In this document: piece after piece, positions 1 to 6,748 of the stretch | Layout: each line of letters opens with the position of its first letter | Numbering within the stretch: position 1 is the first letter of the stretch | NCBI GenBank assembly: GCA_016703325.1 | Contig: JADJCH010000021.1 | Span: forward strand, 1 to 55,463 | DNA from: Burkholderiales bacterium | GTDB lineage: Bacteria > Pseudomonadota > Gammaproteobacteria > Burkholderiales > Burkholderiaceae_C | DNA length: 55,463 nt | Direction: 5' to 3' | Made by a program: the position numbers and the translations under genes | The notes under the pieces: model-generated | What the model was told of the DNA's origin: nothing | Database searches by the model: none | The model's input: only the letters and a program-made list of their open reading frames with translations

Positions 1-353
1 ACGATGCCGCAGGCCAGTGTCGCCACCCCGGGCCGATGGACACGCCGAAATTCGGCATCGAGGAAGCCGACGTCGAAGGCCGCGTTGTGAATGATGACCT
101 CGGCCCCCCGCAGGTACTCGATGAACTCCTCGGCCACTGTCGCAAACAACGGCTTGTCGGCCAGGAACTCGTCGGTCAGGCCGTGCACCCGCACCGCCTC
201 TTCGCTGTTGGGTCGCTGCGGGTTGAGGTAGAAGTGGAGGTTGCGACCGGTCAGACGGCGGTTGACCATCTCCACGCAACCCAGTTCCACCAACCGGTCG
301 CCGTTGTCGGGACTCAGGCCGGTGGTTTCGGTATCCAGGAAAACCTGTCGCAT
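1..353 (-). CDS. dnaQ: DNA polymerase III epsilon subunit (3'-5' proofreading exonuclease), 3' end outside window
   Basis: Partial gene: the first 117 residues are present and the frame is still open at base 1. The ATG at 353-351 opens with MRQVFLDTETTGLS, which holds the Exo I motif (Asp7, Glu9 of DTETTG). A second motif near residue 89, HNAAFDVGFLD, carries the Exo II aspartate at about residue 94. These acidic residues bind the two metal ions of DEDDh-family exonucleases. Epsilon removes misincorporated bases within the Pol III core. The Exo III motif would lie beyond the window edge. The gene follows fdx on the same strand with about 50 bases between. A DnaQ-like exonuclease of another role is possible, but the start and spacing fit true DnaQ. 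Confidence 0.9.
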   Translation of the reverse strand, partial: MRQVFLDTETTGLSPDNGDRLVELGCVEMVNRRLTGRNLHFYLNPQRPNSEEAVRVHGLTDEFLADKPLFATVAEEFIEYLRGAEVIIHNAAFDVGFLDAEFRRVHRPGVATLACGI

Positions 354-405
354 CGTTGCGCTCCGTGATGACCCGGCAATGGTCGGGTGATGGTCCAGCA
401 AAGGC

Positions 406-744
406 TCAGTGGTTCTCGCGGGCGTGGTTGATCGTGTAGCGGGGAATCTCCACCACCAGATCCTGCCGGCCGATGATGGCCTGGCAGCTCAGGCGGGAGT
501 TGGGCTCCAGGCCCCAGGCGCGATCGAGCAGGTCTTCTTCGGTCTCATCCAGCTCATTCAAGGAGGCAAAGCCCTCCCGCACGATGACGTGGCAGGTGGT
601 ACAGGCGCAGCTCATGTCGCAGGCATGTTCGATCTGGATGTCGTGCTCCAGCAGCGCTTCGCAGAGGCTGGTGCCGGAGGGTGCCTGAAAGGTCTTGCCC
701 TCGGGGCAGTGTTCCTGGTGCGGCAGGATCTTGATGACGGGCAT
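406..744 (-). CDS. fdx: ISC-type [2Fe-2S] ferredoxin
   Basis: A 112-residue adrenodoxin-type ferredoxin that supplies electrons for Fe-S cluster assembly on IscU. The four cluster ligands are Cys42, Cys48, Cys51 and Cys87, the same numbering as the Escherichia coli Fdx family, in CDMSCACTTC and RLSCQ. I start at the ATG at 744 (MPVIKILPHQ); an in-frame TTG 33 bases upstream would add 11 unconserved residues. It is the last gene of the isc cluster, after hscA. No strong ribosome-binding site is visible, so translation may depend on upstream readthrough or coupling. Confidence 0.95.
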   Translation of the reverse strand: MPVIKILPHQEHCPEGKTFQAPSGTSLCEALLEHDIQIEHACDMSCACTTCHVIVREGFASLNELDETEEDLLDRAWGLEPNSRLSCQAIIGRQDLVVEIPRYTINHARENH

Positions 745-796
745 GGGGAGGGGTTTCTCAGAGTGTTCGTGACGCAAGACAGTCGCAGTCGGCGGC

Positions 797-2662
797 TCAG
801 AGCTCGTCCAGTCGGCGGCCGGTGAGAGCCTGCTGGATGCTGCGGTTCATGCGGCGGGCCGCCAGGGTTTCGGTGCCGGCGGCCAGGGTCTGGGTGGACG
901 CCTCGATGACCGCCGCATCGCTACCGAGTGCACTCTGGCGCAGCGCCACGATCAGCTCTCGCACCTCCGCCAGCTCGGCTGCATCCAGCAGGTCGGCATC
1001 GGCGGCCAGTGCGGACTCGGTGGCCAGCGCCATCCGGTCCGCCTCGACCCGGGCCTCCTGCAGGGCTCGGCGCTGCATGTCCGCTTCCGCCTCGCTGAAA
1101 CCGGACTGCAGCATCTGCGTGATCTTGTCGTCGGACAGCCCGTAGCTCGGTTTGACGGTGACGGCCGCCTTGACACCGGAGGTGAGCTCCTCGGCTCCCA
1201 CGGACAGCAGCCCGTCGGCATCCACCTGGAAGGTGACCCGGATGCGCGCAGCGCCGGCCGACATCGGCGGGATGCCGCGCAGCTCGAAGCGCGCCAGCGA
1301 TCGGCAGTCGGCCACCAGTTCCCGCTCACCCTGCACCACATGGATGGCCATGGCGGTCTGGCCGTCCTTGTAGGTCGTGAAGTCCTGCGCCTTGGCGGTG
1401 GGCAGGGGGGCGTTGCGCTCGATCACCCGCTCGACAAGGCCTCCCATGGTCTCCAGACCGAGGGACAGTGGAATCACATCGAGCAGCAACAGCTCGCCAT
1501 CGACCGAGTTGCCGGCCAGTGCATTGGCCTGGATGGCAGCGCCGAGAGCGACCACTTCGTCCGGATTCAGGTTCACCAGCGGTTCACGGTCCAGCGCCAC
1601 CGCCACGGCACGGCGCACCTGCGGCATGCGGGTGGAGCCACCGACCATCACGACGCCTTCCACCTCGCCGGGCTTGACCTTGGCATCGCGCAGCACCCGG
1701 CGCAGCAACTGGATGCTGCGATCGGTCAAGGCCGCCGTGGCGGCCTCGAAGTCCTGCATGCCGACGTCGATCGCCAGGCGGCCAGTGGACAGTTCGCAGG
1801 ACACCCGTACCTGGTCGATCGACGACAAGGCCTCCTTGGCAGCGCGCGCGGCCACCAGGACCTGCCGCTTGTCCGTGGCGCTCAGCGCCTCCATCGGCGG
1901 ATGCCCGTTCGCAGCCAGCAGGTGGGACGCCAGCGCATGGTCATAGTCATCGCCCCCCAGGGCCGAATCCCCCCCCACGGCCACCACTTCAAACACGCCC
2001 TTCGTCAAGCGCAGCAGGGAGATGTCGAAGGTGCCGCCCCCCAGGTCGAAAATGGCATAGAGCCCTTCGGATCCGTTGTCCAGGCCATAGGCGATGGCCG
2101 CAGCGGTGGGCTCGTTGAGCAGTCGCAGCACATTCAGGCCGGCCAGCTGGGCAGCATCCTTGGTGGCCTGGCGCTGGGCATCGTCGAAATAGGCCGGCAC
2201 GGTGACCACCGCACCGAACAGGTCACTGTCGAAGCTGTCTTCGGCGCGCTGACGCAGGCTGGCCAGGATCTCGGCAGACACCTCCACCGGGGATTTTTCT
2301 CCCTCCCGGGTCATCAGGCCGAGCATGCCGGGACGGTCCACGAACTGGTACGGCAACCGCTCCGGGTGCGCGATGTCGCGCAGCGCCCGGCCCATGAAGC
2401 GTTTGACCGACACCAGGGTGTTGACGGGGTCGTCCGTTTGAGCCGCCAGGGCCTCGGCACCGATCTGACGCCGCCCTCCGTCCAGGTACCGCACCGCCGA
2501 GGGCAGGATGACCTGCCCGGCCGCATCCGGCAGGCATTCCGCCACGCCATGGCGCACCGCAGCCACCAGAGAATGGGTGGTGCCGAGGTCGATGCCCACC
2601 GCCACACGGCGCTGGTGGGGGTCCGGGCTCTGGCCGGGTTCAGAGATCTGCAGGAGTGCCAT
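797..2662 (-). CDS. hscA: Hsp70-family chaperone HscA for Fe-S cluster transfer
   Basis: A 621-residue DnaK-like ATPase dedicated to IscU. The nucleotide-binding domain starts with GIDLGTTHS (about residues 23-31) and contains FDLGGGTFDISLL and VVMVGGSTRMPQVR. The substrate-binding domain follows from about residue 390, ending in a helical lid rich in Ala and Arg. With HscB it binds the LPPVK loop of IscU and drives release of the assembled cluster. The length is normal for HscA (about 620). It lies 70 bases downstream of hscB and 52 bases upstream of fdx. A high-GC antisense frame covers much of it and is not a gene. Confidence 0.97.
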   Translation of the reverse strand: MALLQISEPGQSPDPHQRRVAVGIDLGTTHSLVAAVRHGVAECLPDAAGQVILPSAVRYLDGGRRQIGAEALAAQTDDPVNTLVSVKRFMGRALRDIAHPERLPYQFVDRPGMLGLMTREGEKSPVEVSAEILASLRQRAEDSFDSDLFGAVVTVPAYFDDAQRQATKDAAQLAGLNVLRLLNEPTAAAIAYGLDNGSEGLYAIFDLGGGTFDISLLRLTKGVFEVVAVGGDSALGGDDYDHALASHLLAANGHPPMEALSATDKRQVLVAARAAKEALSSIDQVRVSCELSTGRLAIDVGMQDFEAATAALTDRSIQLLRRVLRDAKVKPGEVEGVVMVGGSTRMPQVRRAVAVALDREPLVNLNPDEVVALGAAIQANALAGNSVDGELLLLDVIPLSLGLETMGGLVERVIERNAPLPTAKAQDFTTYKDGQTAMAIHVVQGERELVADCRSLARFELRGIPPMSAGAARIRVTFQVDADGLLSVGAEELTSGVKAAVTVKPSYGLSDDKITQMLQSGFSEAEADMQRRALQEARVEADRMALATESALAADADLLDAAELAEVRELIVALRQSALGSDAAVIEASTQTLAAGTETLAARRMNRSIQQALTGRRLDEL

Positions 2663-2732
2663 GGAAGGAAAGCGCTGAGCTCGACCGCAAAACGCGTCGG
2701 TGCTGCTGGGGAAGCTTTAGAGAATCACTAGA

Positions 2733-3251
2733 CTATTGTCCCAGCGCATCCAGCCGCCGATCGACATCGGCAGCGAATCGCGCCACAAACATGAGGGCTC
2801 TGACGGTCTGAGCGGCAGCGGGCCAATCCTGCCGGCCGTCGATGGCCTGGGCGAGTTCGGTGTGCATCTGCCGCTGGCGCTCAGCCACCGCATCGGCCAA
2901 GGCCTCCACCGTGGGCAGATCGCGGGCCTCGTCCAATTGCTCGCGCCACTCCATCTGCTGCATCAGGAAGGCCGCCGGCATGGCGGTGTTGTTCTCGGCC
3001 TGCACCGGCACGCCATGCAGGCCACAGAGGTAGGCTGAACGCTGCAGCGGATCCTTCAGACGCTGGTAGGCCTCGTTGACCCGCACCGACCACTGCATCG
3101 CCACACGCTGCGCGGCGGCGCCTTCGGCGGCAAAGCGATCGGGGTGCACTTCGCTTTGCAGCGCCTTCCAGCGGTCATCGAGCTCGCTGCGCTGCAGCTC
3201 GCAGCGCTCGGGCAGGCCGAAAATCTGAAAATCGTTGTCGCTGAGTTGCAT
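2733..3251 (-). CDS. hscB: J-domain co-chaperone HscB
   Basis: A 172-residue co-chaperone that delivers IscU to HscA and stimulates its ATPase. The N-terminal J domain has the invariant HPD triad at residues 36-38 (SEVHPDRF). The C-terminal part is a helical IscU-binding domain with many Glu, Gln and Arg residues. I start at the ATG at 3251 (MQLSDNDFQIFGLP) because homologues begin there; the frame runs 34 residues further upstream with no similarity. The 225 bases between iscA and hscB contain a terminator-like hairpin, so expression may be lower than that of iscSUA. Confidence 0.95.
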   Translation of the reverse strand: MQLSDNDFQIFGLPERCELQRSELDDRWKALQSEVHPDRFAAEGAAAQRVAMQWSVRVNEAYQRLKDPLQRSAYLCGLHGVPVQAENNTAMPAAFLMQQMEWREQLDEARDLPTVEALADAVAERQRQMHTELAQAIDGRQDWPAAAQTVRALMFVARFAADVDRRLDALGQ

Positions 3252-3355
3252 GGTGGCGAAGCTGGGTAACGAAGCTGCACGGCGTGGCGGCTTTGTCGCA
3301 GAGGCAACGAACCCGCCTGCAGGTTCAGGCCGGACGCCCCCGGCGTGCGGCAACG

Positions 3356-3381
3356 AAAAAGCGCGGCCGCAAGAGCCGCGC
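3356..3381 (-). terminator. Rho-independent terminator-like hairpin between iscA and hscB
   Basis: On the minus strand a 7-base-pair stem GCGCGGC/GCCGCGC (3361-3367 with 3375-3381) and a 7-base loop are followed at once by five T residues (3360-3356). It lies 95 bases downstream of the iscA stop and before hscB. It could separate iscRSUA output from hscBA-fdx, as a terminator or attenuator. Confidence 0.6.
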
Positions 3382-3476
3382 CTTCAGGCTGCCGAAGCAA
3401 AGTGACCCGCGCAGACCCTGCATTGTGGCCTGCCGGACGCCATGCCCGACCCAGGCGCTGGCGACCGACGCCGGGA

Positions 3477-3800
3477 TCAGACCCGGAAAGATTCGCCGCA
3501 GCCGCAGCGATCCTTCTCCCGGGGGTTGCGGAACTTGAAGCCCTCGTTCAAGCCCTCCCGCACGAAGTCCAGCTCCGTGCCGTCCAGGTAGGGCAGGCTC
3601 TTGGGATCCACCAGAACCTTGACGCCATGCCCCTCGAAGACCACGTCCTCGGGGGCAATTTCATCGGCGTATTCCAGCTTGTAGGCCAGGCCGGAACAAC
3701 CGGTGGTCTTGACCCCCAGGCGCACGCCCACTCCCTTGCCGCGGCGACTGAGGTAGCGGGTGACGTGCCGGGCGGCGGCTTCGGTGACGGTGACTGCCAT
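3477..3800 (-). CDS. iscA: A-type Fe-S carrier IscA
   Basis: A 107-residue HesB/IscA family protein that carries Fe-S clusters (mostly [4Fe-4S]) to apo-proteins. The three conserved cysteines are Cys35 (TTGCSGLAY), Cys99 and Cys101 (CGCGESF), identical in numbering to the well-studied IscA. The start is the ATG at 3800 (MAVTVTEAAARH). The longer open frame upstream only mirrors iscU and is not coding. It lies 8 bases after the iscU stop, as expected for co-transcription. Confidence 0.96.
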   Translation of the reverse strand: MAVTVTEAAARHVTRYLSRRGKGVGVRLGVKTTGCSGLAYKLEYADEIAPEDVVFEGHGVKVLVDPKSLPYLDGTELDFVREGLNEGFKFRNPREKDRCGCGESFRV

Positions 3801-3808
3801 GATGGGTT

Positions 3809-4207
3809 TCAATGCGCCTGTGCGGCGTCGTGCTTGGCCTTGTAATCGTTGACCGCTGCCTTGATGGCGTCCTCGGCCAGGATGGAGCAGTGGATCTTCA
3901 CCGGCGGCAGCGCCAGCTCCTCTGCGATGGCGGTGTTTTTGATCGTCAGAGCCTCGTCCAGCGACTTGCCCTTGACCCATTCGGTGACCAGGGAGCTCGA
4001 GGCGATGGCTGAGCCGCAGCCGTAGGTCTTGAAACGCGCATCCTCGATCAGGCCGGTCTCCGCGTTGACCTTGATCTGCAGTTTCATCACGTCGCCGCAG
4101 GCCGGCGCGCCGACCATGCCGGTGCCCACGTCCTCGTCGCCCTTGTCAAAACCGCCCACGTTGCGGGGGTTCTCGTAGTGGTCGATGACCTTGTCGCTGT
4201 ATGCCAT
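3809..4207 (-). CDS. iscU: Fe-S cluster scaffold IscU
   Basis: A 132-residue scaffold on which sulfur from IscS and iron are joined into [2Fe-2S] clusters. The ligands are Cys37 (APACGD), Cys64 (YGCGSA) and Cys107 (IHCSILAE), with the stabilising Asp39. The HscA recognition motif LPPVK is at residues 100-104. The start is the ATG at 4207 (MAYSDKVIDHYENP), the near-universal N-terminus. It begins 13 bases after the iscS stop. The numbering runs one residue ahead of the E. coli protein. Confidence 0.97.
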   Translation of the reverse strand: MAYSDKVIDHYENPRNVGGFDKGDEDVGTGMVGAPACGDVMKLQIKVNAETGLIEDARFKTYGCGSAIASSSLVTEWVKGKSLDEALTIKNTAIAEELALPPVKIHCSILAEDAIKAAVNDYKAKHDAAQAH

Positions 4208-4220
4208 GTGCTTCTCCGGT

Positions 4221-5435
4221 TCAGTGGGCCGCCCACTGGATCGTGCTGATGTCGATGCCGTCCTTGTACATGTCCCACAGGGGCGAGAGTTCGCGCAGTT
4301 TGGCGACCCGGTCCTGAAGCGTGGCGACGGCATAGTCGATGTCCGCCTCGGTGGTGAACCGACCGATGGTGATGCGCAGGCTGGAGTGCGCAAGCTCATC
4401 GCTGCGGCCCAGGGCCCGCAGCACGTAGCTGGGCTCCAGGCTGGCTGAGGTGCAGGCCGAACCGGAGGACACCGCGATACCCTTGACTCCCATGATCAGC
4501 GACTCGCCTTCGACGTAGTTGAAGCTGATGTTGAGGTTGTGGGGCACACGGCGCTCAATGTCGCCGTTGATGAAGACCTGATCGATCTGCTGCAGCCCGT
4601 CCACCAGCCGGCGGTGCAGCATGCGGATGCGCTCGTTCTCCGTGCCCATCTCTTCGCGTGCGATGCGGAAGGCCTCGCCCATGCCGACGATCTGGTGCGT
4701 GGGCAGCGTGCCCGAGCGCATGCCGCGCTCATGGCCGCCACCATGCATCTGCGCCTCCAGCCGCACGCGGGGCTTGCGGCGCACGTAGAGTGCACCGATG
4801 CCCTTGGGCCCGTAGGTCTTGTGCGATGCCAGGCTCATCAGATCCACCGGCAGGGTCTTCAGGTCGATGACGATCTTGCCGGTGGCCTGGGCCGCATCGA
4901 CGTGGAAGATCACACCTCGCTCGCGACACAGCCCGCCCAGCGCCGTGAGGTCCTGGATCACGCCGATCTCGTTGTTGACGGCCATCACCGATGCGAGGAT
5001 GGTGTCGGGGCGCAAGGCAGCCTTGAACTTGTCGAAGTCGAGCAGGCCATCGGCCTCGACGTCGAGGTAGGTGACCTCGAAGCCCTGACGTTCCAGCTCG
5101 CGCATCGTGTCCAGCACCGCCTTGTGCTCGGTCTTCACCGTGATCAGGTGCTTTCCGCGGGGGGCGTAGAAGTGTGCGGCCCCCTTGATGGCAAGGTTGT
5201 TGGACTCGGTGGCTCCGGAGGTCCAGACGATCTCGCGTGGGTCGGCACCGATCAGCTCGGCCACCTGACTACGCGCCCTCTCGACCGCCTCTTCCGCCTC
5301 CCAGCCCCAAGCGTGACTGCGCGAGGCCGGGTTGCCGAAGTGCTCACGCAGCCAGGGGATCATCGCGTCCACAACGCGCGGATCCACCGGCGTCGTGGCT
5401 CCATAGTCCATGTAGATGGGAAAGTGCGGGGTCAT
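4221..5435 (-). CDS. iscS: Cysteine desulfurase IscS
   Basis: PLP enzyme of about 404 residues that converts cysteine to alanine and hands persulfide sulfur to IscU and to tRNA-thiolation partners. The fold-type I core shows DYGATTPVD at the N-terminus, TEHKAVL, HVDAAQATGK and the PLP lysine in SHKTYGPKG (about residue 208). The catalytic cysteine is in the mobile loop SSGSACTSASLEPS (about residue 330). The C-terminus ends in TIQWAAH, like IscS rather than SufS. I start at the ATG at 5435 (MTPHFPIYMDYG); an ATG at 5441 or a GTG at 5456 are alternatives. Confidence 0.96.
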   Translation of the reverse strand: MTPHFPIYMDYGATTPVDPRVVDAMIPWLREHFGNPASRSHAWGWEAEEAVERARSQVAELIGADPREIVWTSGATESNNLAIKGAAHFYAPRGKHLITVKTEHKAVLDTMRELERQGFEVTYLDVEADGLLDFDKFKAALRPDTILASVMAVNNEIGVIQDLTALGGLCRERGVIFHVDAAQATGKIVIDLKTLPVDLMSLASHKTYGPKGIGALYVRRKPRVRLEAQMHGGGHERGMRSGTLPTHQIVGMGEAFRIAREEMGTENERIRMLHRRLVDGLQQIDQVFINGDIERRVPHNLNISFNYVEGESLIMGVKGIAVSSGSACTSASLEPSYVLRALGRSDELAHSSLRITIGRFTTEADIDYAVATLQDRVAKLRELSPLWDMYKDGIDISTIQWAAH

Positions 5436-5491
5436 GTGCATCGGCTTTCGGGTCACACAGCCTCACACGGTCACGCAACCGCGCGCGACTG

Positions 5492-5501
5492 TGTCCGGAC
5501 A
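5492..5501. repeat. Ten-base palindrome in the iscR-iscS gap
   Basis: TGTCCGGACA is a perfect palindrome directly beside the GAA repeat, between the iscR stop and the iscS start. It could be a protein site or RNA fold, but it is short enough to be chance. Confidence 0.4.
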
Positions 5502-5502
5502 G

Positions 5503-5523
5503 GAAGAAGAAGAAGAAGAAGAA
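5503..5523. repeat. GAA trinucleotide microsatellite (7 units)
   Basis: Seven uninterrupted GAA units on the plus strand, read as TTC units on the iscR-iscS transcript, begin 13 bases after the iscR stop codon. The repeat is non-coding. It is a polypyrimidine tract in the mRNA that could change length by slippage. Confidence 0.9.
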
Positions 5524-5535
5524 CGAAGGGGATGC

Positions 5536-6069
5536 TTATTTGCTCAGCGTACCTGCCAAGGCAAAAACCGAGTTCGGCGCCGTCACCTTGATCGGCTTGA
5601 CCACCGGCTGGGTGGAGATGGCCCGCTTGATGGGAGCCTCTTCCACCGACACGCCGCGAGACAACTGATCATCCACCAGGCTCTTCAGCGAGATGGAGTT
5701 CAGGTACTCCAGCATCTTGGCGTTCAGGCTCGACCACAGGTCGTGGGTCATGCAGCGGCCACTCTCGTCGCCCATGCAGTTCTCGCCCCCGCCGCAGCCG
5801 GTGGCGTCGATGGCCTCGTCCACCGCAACGATGATGTCCGCCACCGTGATGTCCTCCGCCTTGCGGCCGAGCGAATACCCCCCTCCCGGCCCGCGGGTGC
5901 TCTCGACCAGTTCCTGACGACGCAGCTTGCCGAACAGTTGCTCCAGGTAGGACAACGAAATCTGCTGACGGGCGCTGATTGCCGCCAACGCCACCGGGCC
6001 GCTGTGCTCACGCAGGGCCAGATCAATCATCGCTGTGACCGCAAAACGGCCTTTGGTGGTCAGTCTCAT
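5536..6069 (-). CDS. iscR: Fe-S cluster-sensing transcriptional regulator IscR
   Basis: A 177-residue Rrf2-family regulator that represses the isc operon when carrying its [2Fe-2S] cluster. The N-terminal winged helix (MRLTTKGRFAVTAMIDLAL) includes the DNA-contacting helix with Ser40, Glu43 and Gln44. The cluster ligands are probably Cys92, Cys98 and Cys106, plus His109 in RCMTH. The Cys98-Cys106 spacing is two residues longer than in E. coli (Cys98-Cys104). The start is the ATG at 6069; an upstream in-frame codon would add nine residues. It is the first gene of the isc operon, and an IscR-like operator lies about 80-105 bases upstream. Confidence 0.95.
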   Translation of the reverse strand: MRLTTKGRFAVTAMIDLALREHSGPVALAAISARQQISLSYLEQLFGKLRRQELVESTRGPGGGYSLGRKAEDITVADIIVAVDEAIDATGCGGGENCMGDESGRCMTHDLWSSLNAKMLEYLNSISLKSLVDDQLSRGVSVEEAPIKRAISTQPVVKPIKVTAPNSVFALAGTLSK

Positions 6070-6150
6070 GACATCGAACTCCAGTCTTTCGGGCACGGTG
6101 TGCTCCGGGTTGGCACACCTTCGGCTTCGGTCGGTTGGACCCTCGCTCCA

Positions 6151-6176
6151 GATCCCGAGTGTTTTACTCGATTATA
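6151..6176 (-). promoter_or_regulatory. iscR promoter -10 with overlapping IscR-type operator
   Basis: On the minus strand a perfect -10 TATAAT (6176-6171) leads directly into the inverted repeat CGAGT-AAAAC-ACTCG (6170-6156). The 25-base stretch at 6175-6151 fits the type 1 IscR layout (ATA-N3-GACT-RWWWY-AGTC-RRS), with GACT/AGTC changed symmetrically to GAGT/ACTC. No good -35 is visible. It lies 82-107 bases before the iscR start, so autoregulation is likely. Confidence 0.7.
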
Positions 6177-6208
6177 AAGGAGGCTCAACGAATCTGCAGG
6201 GAGAGACT

Positions 6209-6748
6209 TCAGCGCGGCCCTGTTGCGGTATGCAGGCATCGGGCCAAGCAGTCGCAGGCACACTCGACCAGGTCCAGCACACGCTCAAAGCCGGCAGACG
6301 AGCCGTAGTAGGGATCGGGCACGATGCGCTCAGGCAACTCGGGGGCAAAGTCCATCAGCAGGCGCAGGCGATCCTGGAACGGCTCGGGGCACATTCCGCT
6401 CAGGTGAACCAGATTGTCCCGGTCCATCGCAAGGATGAGGTGAAAGCGCTCGAAGTCCTCCTCCCGCACCCGGCGTGCGCGCAGGGTGCTGAGGTCGTAG
6501 CCCCGCCTGGCCGCATGGGCGATGCTGCGTTCATCCGGCGGATCCTGGCTGTGCCAGGCGTGGGTGCCGGCGGAATCCACCTCCACCCGGCCCTGCAGAC
6601 CCACCCGGTGAATGCGGTGACGCAGCACCGCCTCAGCGGTGGGCGAGCGGCAAATGTTGCCCATGCAGACCATGAGGATGCGCCGGGCCCCTTCTCCTTC
6701 TTTTGGCCAGCGCAACACCGGCAAGCTGACGACGGGAGCGGGTTTCAT
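6209..6748 (-). CDS. Low-molecular-weight protein-tyrosine-phosphatase
   Basis: A 179-residue LMW-PTP family phosphatase, cytoplasmic. The P-loop CMGNICRS is at residues 28-35 (nucleophile Cys28, Arg34), and the general-acid loop is VPDPYYG near residue 145. A 20-residue N-terminal extension precedes the usual start of the fold. Related enzymes act on tyrosine kinases of capsule or exopolysaccharide synthesis, but no such genes are nearby and the substrate is unknown. The ATG at 6748 overlaps the uvrB stop by four bases (ATGA), so the two genes are probably translated together. The fold also resembles arsenate reductase, but the DPYYG loop favours phosphatase. Confidence 0.9.
   Translation of the reverse strand: MKPAPVVSLPVLRWPKEGEGARRILMVCMGNICRSPTAEAVLRHRIHRVGLQGRVEVDSAGTHAWHSQDPPDERSIAHAARRGYDLSTLRARRVREEDFERFHLILAMDRDNLVHLSGMCPEPFQDRLRLLMDFAPELPERIVPDPYYGSSAGFERVLDLVECACDCLARCLHTATGPR

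Noticed and set aside
1340..2731. 463-residue plus-strand open frame
   Set aside because: Antisense of hscA; no domain and a typical shadow composition.
6209..6748. Arsenate reductase as an alternative call
   Set aside because: The P-loop CMGNICRS with a DPYYG acid loop fits LMW protein tyrosine phosphatases better, and no ars genes are near.
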